DNA of 8,015 bases from Gemmatimonadota bacterium. GTDB lineage: Bacteria; Gemmatimonadota; Gemmatimonadetes; Palauibacterales; Palauibacteraceae. The position numbers were made by a program, and so were the translations under genes. A model generated the notes under the pieces. That model was not told the DNA's origin and searched no databases. It saw nothing but the letters and a program-made list of their open reading frames with translations. Below, one piece after another: positions 1 through 4,654 of the stretch. The stretch covers positions 1-8,015 of the forward strand of contig JAOTWC010000060.1 of the NCBI GenBank assembly GCA_029863105.1, written 5' to 3'. Numbering within the stretch: the first letter of the stretch is position 1; the number at the start of each line of letters is the position of its first letter.

Positions 1-729
1 GGCGGTGAGAATCGCCAGGTAGATGGTCACCAGGGGGATGAGGACGAACTGGGCGAACAGCTTGAGCCCGCGCGGATAGTCGTCGAGGAATTCGAGCTCT
101 CCCACATCCCGCGGGATCCCGGACACGAAGAACCAGGTCGTGAAGATGAACCCGATCGTCAGGAACAGGTCCATGTACACGTCGTTGTACCAGTCGACGC
201 CGAACAACTGCTCGATGGCGACCAGCGCAATCGACAGCCCGCCAAACAGCACCGCGGCGTAGATGCCGGTGATCAGCGCACGCAGGAACAGCGTCCGGTT
301 GTACTGCCAGAAGCCGTTGAGCTCGCCCGGCCTCACGAACGGAACGAACGCCGCCAGCAGGTGGGCGCTCAGGCTGAGCTGCATGTACCGGAGCACCCGC
401 ACGTTTTCGCCCCACGCCGCCCACTGCCAGACGACCGCGATCAAACCGGCGAGAATGGCGATGCGCAGGGTTGCTGCCGGAAGTCGCGAAATCAGGCCCC
501 GCTCCTGCGCGAGCCGCAGCGCGAAATACAGCGGAAGGGCGAGGGTGGACGCTACGAGCAGATCGTCGCCGCTGCCCGAGCGGGTCAGCGTGGCCAGGAG
601 ATCGGCGGGTCCCTCCAGAAAGCTCATCGGAATGAGCGCCGAGAAGACGGCCGCCAGGACGACATACGGGAATCGGCGGACGGACCCGGAGGCGTCCGCG
701 ATCAGTCGGTCGATCGATGGAAGACGCAT
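1..729 (-). CDS. DUF4153-family polytopic membrane protein (N-terminal 243 residues, runs off left edge)
   Basis: The minus strand is open from an ATG at 729 down to position 1 with no stop, so only the N-terminal 243 residues are present. The translation begins MRLPSIDRLI and is dominated by hydrophobic segments, roughly residues 22-36, 58-72, 87-103, 120-132, 148-172, 184-202 and 225-243, separated by short charged loops. The stretch DDYPRGLKLFAQFVLIPLV near residues 217-235 strongly resembles the conserved core of DUF4153 proteins, which are inner-membrane proteins of unknown function. The start is well fixed: an in-frame TAG lies four codons upstream (739-741 on the plus strand), and no other ATG lies between. 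No clear Shine-Dalgarno is seen. The gene is divergent from the PKD lipoprotein, with about 120 bp between the two starts. The family call rests on remembered motif similarity. No biochemical role can be assigned. Confidence 0.82.
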   Translation of the reverse strand, partial: MRLPSIDRLIADASGSVRRFPYVVLAAVFSALIPMSFLEGPADLLATLTRSGSGDDLLVASTLALPLYFALRLAQERGLISRLPAATLRIAILAGLIAVVWQWAAWGENVRVLRYMQLSLSAHLLAAFVPFVRPGELNGFWQYNRTLFLRALITGIYAAVLFGGLSIALVAIEQLFGVDWYNDVYMDLFLTIGFIFTTWFFVSGIPRDVGELEFLDDYPRGLKLFAQFVLIPLVTIYLAILTA

Positions 730-848
730 GAAGTCAATCTAAAACATCCTGCTGCCCCACAACACACTGGCCGTTGGAACGGGTCCGATCCTCCGGGGTT
801 CAAACAGGAGTCGACGTACGAGTTGCCTTTGCAGATGGAGTTTCTGTC

Positions 849-1559
849 ATGAAGCACGCCTGGAACAACCTCTCCCTGCCGTTTCGCGGTGCTTCGCTCA
901 CGGCGGCCGGCGTCGGCCTGGCGCTCGGTCTGTCAGCCGCGGCGTGTTCGGACGAACAGGTCGTGAACGCGAGCGTCAACGACCCTCCAACAGCCGTCAT
1001 CGCGGCCGACCTGACCGAGATCCCCGAGGGCGACGCGAACGCCACGATCGTCACGATCAGCGGCACTGGCTCGAGCGATCCCGACGGCAACGTGCTGACC
1101 TACTTCTGGACGATCTCCGGAGGCACGTTCGAGACGGGAACGAACAACTCGGATCCCACGATCAAGGTCTCGTTTCCGGGCACCGCGGTCGAACTGGTCA
1201 CGCTTACCGTGAGAGATCCCGAAGGCCTGTCGGACTTCGCGGAACTGTCGATCGGCTTGCGACCCGGACCGAACAGTCCGCCGGTGGCGGAGTTTTCGGT
1301 ATCTCCGGGCCTGCTGCCCTTCGGCGACGGCAACACGACCGTGTTCACCCTGGACGCATCAGGCTCCCTCGACCCCGATGGCGACCCGATCACGTTCAGC
1401 TGGACGGTGCCTGGCGCCACGTTCGTGGGAGGCACCGATTCGAACAGCGAGGTCGCGCAGATCACGTTGCCCGGCACGTCGTCGGTCGTGGTGACGCTCG
1501 TCGTTTCGGACGATGGGGGACTGACGGACTCGGGGACGTTCACGATCCAGCTGATCTGA
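849..1559 (+). CDS. putative lipoprotein with two tandem PKD-like domains
   Basis: This encodes a 236-residue exported protein. Residues 1-32 look like a lipoprotein signal peptide: basic residues early (K2, R13), a hydrophobic core at about 16-31, and Cys33 after LSAAA as the probable lipidated residue. The lipobox is atypical because Ala sits at -3. Two homologous beta-sandwich repeats follow, at about 46-135 and 144-234. Each starts with PP(T/V)A, carries an SxDPDG turn (about 76-80 and 173-178) and an (F/S)WT strand, and ends in a VTLxVxDxxGL motif. This is typical of PKD/Ig-like modules in bacterial surface proteins. There is no catalytic domain, so a binding, adhesion or structural role at the cell envelope is an inference. 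The ATG at 849 is preferred over in-frame upstream codons because a GGAG lies at 837-840, 8 nt upstream, and the signal peptide starts there. The gene appears to be monocistronic. Confidence 0.85.
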   Translation: MKHAWNNLSLPFRGASLTAAGVGLALGLSAAACSDEQVVNASVNDPPTAVIAADLTEIPEGDANATIVTISGTGSSDPDGNVLTYFWTISGGTFETGTNNSDPTIKVSFPGTAVELVTLTVRDPEGLSDFAELSIGLRPGPNSPPVAEFSVSPGLLPFGDGNTTVFTLDASGSLDPDGDPITFSWTVPGATFVGGTDSNSEVAQITLPGTSSVVVTLVVSDDGGLTDSGTFTIQLI

Positions 1560-1582
1560 CCGTCGGGCGTCCGGGCACGGTC
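1558..1582 (+). terminator. possible transcription terminator hairpin after the PKD lipoprotein gene
   Basis: The inverted repeat GACCGT (1558-1563) / ACGGTC (1577-1582) overlaps the stop codon. An inner CGG/CCG pairing (1564-1566 with 1571-1573, loop GCGT) can extend it to a nine-pair stem with a three-base bulge on the 3' side. The sequence after it (GGGAAATTTCGC) is only modestly T-rich, so an intrinsic terminator is possible but weak. Its position between the lipoprotein gene and the tRNA promoter fits. Confidence 0.35.
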
Positions 1583-1630
1583 CGGGAAATTTCGCTTGTT
1601 TCGACGCGGATCCGGGCCGTTGCGGGTCGC

Positions 1631-1659
1631 TTGACCGATCCGGACCCGACGCATACCTT
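1631..1659 (+). promoter_or_regulatory. probable sigma70-type promoter of the tRNA array
   Basis: TTGACC (1631-1636) matches the -35 consensus at five of six positions. It is followed by an optimal 17-bp spacer and TACCTT (1654-1659) as a -10 box (T1, A2 and T6 match). Initiation would fall near 1666, about 45 nt before tRNA-Val, which suits a 5' leader removed by RNase P. No other promoter of this quality is seen within the array, so all six tRNAs, and possibly the following coding gene, may share one transcript. Confidence 0.6.
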
Positions 1660-1709
1660 CGGCAGGCTATTGGGCGGGGCTCTGTACAGGGCGCCGCTCA
1701 TGTGTCTTT

Positions 1710-1783
<74 letters not shown>

Positions 1784-1816
1784 TGGTAGAGGGCCTGAAG
1801 GAAGGTAGTTCATCGG

Positions 1817-1890
1817 GGGGCTGTAGCTCAGCTGGTTAGAGTGCCGGTCTGTCACACCGGAGGTCGCGGGTTCGAGTCCCGTCAGCCCCG
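1817..1890 (+). tRNA. tRNA-Asp (anticodon GTC)
   Basis: This is a complete 74-nt cloverleaf with acceptor GGGGCTG/CAGCCCC, anticodon stem CCGGT/ACCGG around loop CTGTCAC, and T stem GCGGG/CCCGT, including one G-U pair. Anticodon GTC reads both aspartate codons. Discriminator G73 is the known aspartate identity base. CCA is not encoded. It lies 33 nt after tRNA-Val. Confidence 0.97.
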
Positions 1891-1911
1891 TGGTTGTTAA
1901 AAAGTCGGCTT

Positions 1912-1984
1912 GGGGCCGTAGCTCAGTTGGGAGAGCGCATGAATCGCACTCATGAGGTCGCGGGTTCGACTCCCGCCGGCTCCA
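1912..1984 (+). tRNA. tRNA-Ala (anticodon CGC)
   Basis: This is a 73-nt cloverleaf with anticodon stem CATGA/TCATG around loop ATCGCAC, giving anticodon CGC for GCG codons. The acceptor arms GGGGCCG/CGGCTCC pair except for a G-U wobble at the third pair. That wobble is the classic G3:U70 determinant read by alanyl-tRNA synthetase, which confirms the identity independently of the anticodon. The discriminator is A73, and CCA is not encoded. A C34 alanine isoacceptor fits the strong use of G-ending codons nearby. Confidence 0.96.
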
Positions 1985-1992
1985 CTTCGACC

Positions 1993-2064
1993 GCCACCGT
2001 AGCTCAGCGGTAGAGCACTCGATTCGTAATCGAGCGGTCGTCGGTTCAATTCCGACCGGTGGCT
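1993..2064 (+). tRNA. tRNA-Thr (anticodon CGT)
   Basis: This is a 72-nt cloverleaf with acceptor GCCACCG/CGGTGGC, a short seven-base D loop, anticodon stem CTCGA/TCGAG around loop TTCGTAA, and T stem GTCGG/CCGAC. Anticodon CGT reads ACG threonine codons. The discriminator is T73 rather than the A73 found in E. coli threonine tRNAs. CCA is not encoded. The gene ends only 2 nt before tRNA-Gly, so the precursor must be separated by precise 3' and 5' cleavage. Confidence 0.96.
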
Positions 2065-2066
2065 CC

Positions 2067-2139
2067 GCGGGTGTAGCTCAGCTGGTAGAGCGCAACCTTG
2101 CCAAGGTTGAGGTCGCCGGTTCGATCCCGGTCACCCGCT
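2067..2139 (+). tRNA. tRNA-Gly (anticodon GCC)
   Basis: This is a 73-nt cloverleaf with acceptor GCGGGTG/CACCCGC, anticodon stem CAACC/GGTTG around loop TTGCCAA, and T stem GCCGG/CCGGT, including one G-U pair. Anticodon GCC reads GGC and GGT glycine codons. Discriminator T73 is normal for bacterial glycine tRNAs. CCA is not encoded. Confidence 0.97.
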
Positions 2140-2151
2140 TGCGGACACATT

Positions 2152-2225
2152 CGGGGCGTGGCTCAGTCCGGTAGAGCGCTGCGTTCGGGACGCAGAGGTC
2201 CCCGGTTCAAATCCGGGCGCCCCGA
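2152..2225 (+). tRNA. tRNA-Pro (anticodon CGG)
   Basis: This is a 74-nt cloverleaf with acceptor CGGGGCG/CGCCCCG. It has TG at positions 8-9, a D loop containing CCGG, anticodon stem CTGCG/CGCAG around loop TTCGGGA, and T stem CCCGG/CCGGG around TTCAAAT. Anticodon CGG reads CCG proline codons. The C1-G72 pair and A73 are typical of bacterial proline tRNAs. CCA is not encoded. It is the last tRNA of the array, and the next coding sequence appears to start one nucleotide after its discriminator base. Confidence 0.97.
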
Positions 2226-2226
2226 T

Positions 2227-3780
2227 TTGAATACTCGACAGGCCGTGTTTCCGGCGCTCGTCGCCCTCGCCCTGCTGCTGGCGCCTTCCGTCGCGCCGGC
2301 CCAGCAGGCTTCCCCCTACCTGCCGCTCGATCACTGGGCGTATCCCGTTCTTGAGTCATGGGTCGCCCGCGGAGACATCGCGGATCTGTCCCCGTTGACG
2401 CGGCCGTATCGAGTTGGCGACGTGCTGCTCGCCGTGGAGCGGCTGGTGGAGGCCGACCTGTCGCCTGTAGAAGTCGGCCTGCGCGACCGCCTGATCGCCG
2501 AGCTGGACCGACCCGCGAGGGCTGCCGACGCCTATGTGGAGTTCGGCCTCGAAGCCGGGGGACGCTTCGTGACCCAGACGCACCCGGACCCGCTGCAGGC
2601 GGTCCTCGATGGACAGTTCGGCGTCGCGCGCGTCCTGGAGAGGTTCGATGCGACCGCCTCGGGGTCATCTCCCTACCTGGCCGGCGGTGTGCGGCTCCGG
2701 CGCGACGGCATCTATCGCAACGACCCGCGGTTCCCCGACGGTCAGGTGACGTCCCGGCGCGACGGGCTGTTCACCGACGACCTGTCGGTGCGTCTCGAGG
2801 AGGCCTACGTCGAGTTGCAGCTTCCGTACGTGCGGATTGGCCTCGGACGCCTCGACCGCCAGTGGGGGCCGGCCGGCTCCGACGGCTTTCTGCGCTCGGC
2901 GAATCCGTACAGCCTGGACGAGCTCTCCTATCGGTTCGGGACGGAACGGGTCTTTCTCATCGGCTCGATCGCCGGACCGTCTGACTTCGGCGCCGACACG
3001 GCGCGCTACGTGTCGATGCATCGGCTCGAGGTCCGACCGAGCGACCGACTCGTGCTGGCGGTGTCCGAGTCCGTCGTCTACGGAGGGCCCGGCGGCCGGT
3101 TTCAGTTCGCGCTCGCGAACCCGGTGGGCATCTGGCAGATCGCCCTGGACGAGGCGGACGCACCCCACAACAAGCTCGGGGAATTGGACGTCTGGTGGCG
3201 GGCGGCCCGCGGGATCGCCCTGACCGGCTCGCTGCTCGCCGACGCCACGAATCGGGAGGGATCGTGCTGTCAGATGGGTGGAACCGTGGGAGTCGAACTG
3301 TCGCGGCTGGCCCCCGGAATCCTCGTCCGAGGCCAGGTGAGCGTGATCCAGAGCCTGGCCTACCGCACCTCTCTTCCGTGGGAGGAATACTCCCTCGATC
3401 GGGTCGGTTTCGGCTGGGACAAGAGCGACCTCGTGCTGGCCACGCTGGCGGCGGACTGGTTCCCGTCCCCGCTGCTGCGCATCAGCCCGCGGCTCGACCT
3501 GCAGGTACGCGGAGAGGGCGACTTCAGGCAGCTCCGACCACCGGCCGAGGACCTGCCCGACCTGCCGCGCCTGCACCTGGGAACGACCGAGACCACGCTC
3601 CGGCCCGCCGTCGGCGGCCGCTGGACCCGGAACGGCGGCGTGTCAGTCGACGTTGAGTGGGACGCGGGCGTGTCGCTCATCTCGGACTACGGAAACGTCG
3701 AGGGTGACGACCGGACGGAGTTGACCGGGTCCGTCTCGGTAAGGTTGGCAACGCAGCGATGGGGCGTACACCTGCGCTGA
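2227..3780 (+). CDS. putative outer-membrane beta-barrel protein, capsule-assembly Wzi-like, with SLH-like N-terminus
   Basis: From the TTG at 2227 this is a 517-residue exported protein. Residues 1-25 form a clear Sec signal peptide: Arg4, a hydrophobic core at 8-20, and probable cleavage after Ala23-Pro-Ala25. Residues 33-75 (containing LDHWAYPVLESWVARGDI) resemble one S-layer-homology module. From about 85 to the end, alternating amphipathic strands suggest a beta-barrel. The segment at 207-215 (GRLDRQWGP), then a serine/asparagine-rich turn and later LAVSESVVYGG, recalls the Wzi capsule-assembly family, which anchors capsule polysaccharide at the cell surface. The only cysteines are the adjacent pair Cys347-Cys348. 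The open frame extends upstream, but that part is the tRNA-Gly and tRNA-Pro genes read as protein. GTG at 2245 is an alternative start but loses the basic residue of the signal peptide. No Shine-Dalgarno is visible. The family call is moderate; a generic outer-membrane porin-like protein is the alternative. Confidence 0.68.
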   Translation: MNTRQAVFPALVALALLLAPSVAPAQQASPYLPLDHWAYPVLESWVARGDIADLSPLTRPYRVGDVLLAVERLVEADLSPVEVGLRDRLIAELDRPARAADAYVEFGLEAGGRFVTQTHPDPLQAVLDGQFGVARVLERFDATASGSSPYLAGGVRLRRDGIYRNDPRFPDGQVTSRRDGLFTDDLSVRLEEAYVELQLPYVRIGLGRLDRQWGPAGSDGFLRSANPYSLDELSYRFGTERVFLIGSIAGPSDFGADTARYVSMHRLEVRPSDRLVLAVSESVVYGGPGGRFQFALANPVGIWQIALDEADAPHNKLGELDVWWRAARGIALTGSLLADATNREGSCCQMGGTVGVELSRLAPGILVRGQVSVIQSLAYRTSLPWEEYSLDRVGFGWDKSDLVLATLAADWFPSPLLRISPRLDLQVRGEGDFRQLRPPAEDLPDLPRLHLGTTETTLRPAVGGRWTRNGGVSVDVEWDAGVSLISDYGNVEGDDRTELTGSVSVRLATQRWGVHLR

Positions 3781-3872
3781 ACGCAACCGAATCCGTCTTG
3801 CGTCCAATCGACATCGTGATACCTTCTCGGCACCTTTCGTCCACCTGTCGGCGAACGCAAAACGATACGCAA
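3781..3872. repeat. ACGCAA hexamer cluster in the Wzi-like/actA intergenic region
   Basis: ACGCAA occurs at 3781-3786, 3855-3860 and 3867-3872, and its reverse complement TTGCGT at 3798-3803. The first copy and the inverted copy can form a six-pair hairpin with an 11-nt loop just after the preceding stop codon. The last two direct copies are 12 bp apart, and the final one overlaps the A of the actA start codon. Two copies share the longer GAACGCAA. This may be an operator or a leader element of actA, but chance is not excluded. Confidence 0.4.
3798..3825 (+). promoter_or_regulatory. possible promoter of the act (alternative complex III) operon
   Basis: TTGCGT (3798-3803) is followed by a 16-bp spacer and TACCTT (3820-3825). 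A TG at 3817-3818 sits one base before the hexamer, as in an extended -10 element. The eight bases ATACCTTC also occur at the tRNA-array promoter, which raises confidence in both. Initiation near 3832 would leave a leader of about 40 nt before actA. The -35 hexamer overlaps the inverted copy of the local ACGCAA repeat. Confidence 0.45.
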
Positions 3873-4651
3873 TGATCCCAACCTACAGGAACCTTGCCGC
3901 CCTGCTGGCTGTCGGCGGTCTCGCAGGGCTGGCGATGGCCTCCGGCGGTCTCCGCCCGGCCGTGACGCCTGACGTCTCCCCGGGCACTGATCGTTCCTCC
4001 CCCGGGGTCCAGCAAGCGCGCCCGTTGTCCCCCCTGCTGTCGGTGGAGGAGTACACGGCGACAGGAATGACGGCCGCCGAGGCGATCGAAGCCCACAACG
4101 CGGCAACGGAAGGTCCCGTGCAGCCGGTTCCGTTCAACCACCGCTTCCACGTCCAGGAAATCGGCATGCAGTGCGCCTACTGTCACGGAGGCACGCAATC
4201 CTCTCCCGTCGCGACCATGCCCGCGGTCGATACGTGCATGGGGTGCCACCGGATCGTCGGCGCCCAGCTCGAGCCGATCGCGGACTTGCGTGGTTACTGG
4301 GATCGGGGCGAACCCGTGCCGTGGGAGCGGGTCTACAAGGTGCCCGACTTCGTCCAGTTTCCCCACGACGCGCACATCCGCAACGATCTCGCCTGCGCGG
4401 AATGCCACGGCGCCGTCGAGGAGATGGACCGCATCAGCAAGGCGTTCTCGCTGAAGATGGGTTGGTGTCTGGCCTGCCACATGGGCGTGGGTGAAGAATC
4501 GGACTACGCGACGGACAGGCTGCTGGCCGAGCAGTTCGTGCCCCCCGCCATGCCGGCCGGTCGGCAGCCGATCGGACTCTATCCGCGCGCACTCGATACG
4601 GCCTACGGCGCAAGCCGCGGTCCGATCGACTGCGCCGCCTGCCATTACTGA
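3872..4651 (+). CDS. actA: alternative complex III subunit ActA, pentahaem cytochrome c
   Basis: This encodes a 259-residue multihaem cytochrome. ActA carries electrons within alternative complex III at the periplasmic face, from the Fe-S subunit toward the terminal acceptor. Five CxxCH haem-c sites are visible, starting at Cys101, Cys122, Cys175, Cys199 and Cys254; the last His is the penultimate residue. Five haems is the count known for ActA. Extra histidines (for example in NHRFH at about 90-94 and FPHDAH at about 166-171) are plausible distal ligands, in the arrangement of the cytochrome c7/c3 class. Residues about 7-25 form a hydrophobic signal or anchor segment, followed by a Pro/Ser-rich linker to about 55. 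The ATG at 3872 gives this N-terminus directly; no strong Shine-Dalgarno precedes it. actB follows after 3 nt, so the two are surely cotranscribed. Identity is well supported by motif count and gene order. Confidence 0.93.
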   Translation: MIPTYRNLAALLAVGGLAGLAMASGGLRPAVTPDVSPGTDRSSPGVQQARPLSPLLSVEEYTATGMTAAEAIEAHNAATEGPVQPVPFNHRFHVQEIGMQCAYCHGGTQSSPVATMPAVDTCMGCHRIVGAQLEPIADLRGYWDRGEPVPWERVYKVPDFVQFPHDAHIRNDLACAECHGAVEEMDRISKAFSLKMGWCLACHMGVGEESDYATDRLLAEQFVPPAMPAGRQPIGLYPRALDTAYGASRGPIDCAACHY

Positions 4652-4654
4652 TCC

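Noticed and set aside
263..852. Plus-strand open frames of about 160 codons at 263-742 and 361-852
   Set aside because: They lie opposite the DUF4153 membrane protein. Their Arg/Ser-rich translations have no domain, and the minus-strand frame has coherent transmembrane segments and a family motif.
2098..2226. Upstream extension of the Wzi-like reading frame, with ATG at 2098
   Set aside because: This part is the tRNA-Gly and tRNA-Pro genes read as protein; GVAQSGRALRSGRRGPRFKS is a familiar tRNA translation artefact. The signal peptide starts at TTG 2227.
2131..2334. Minus-strand open frame of 67 codons over tRNA-Pro
   Set aside because: It contains the typical antisense-tRNA artefact GAPGFEPGTSASRTQRST and overlaps the signal peptide coding region of a better-supported gene.
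2665..3576. Minus-strand open frame of 303 codons inside the Wzi-like gene
   Set aside because: It is a shadow frame produced by GC-rich third positions. No domain or ribosome site is seen, and the plus-strand frame has a signal peptide and family motifs.
3781..3803. ACGCAA/TTGCGT hairpin considered as an intrinsic terminator of the Wzi-like gene
   Set aside because: The stem is only six pairs with an 11-nt loop and no T tract follows. It overlaps a putative -35 box instead.
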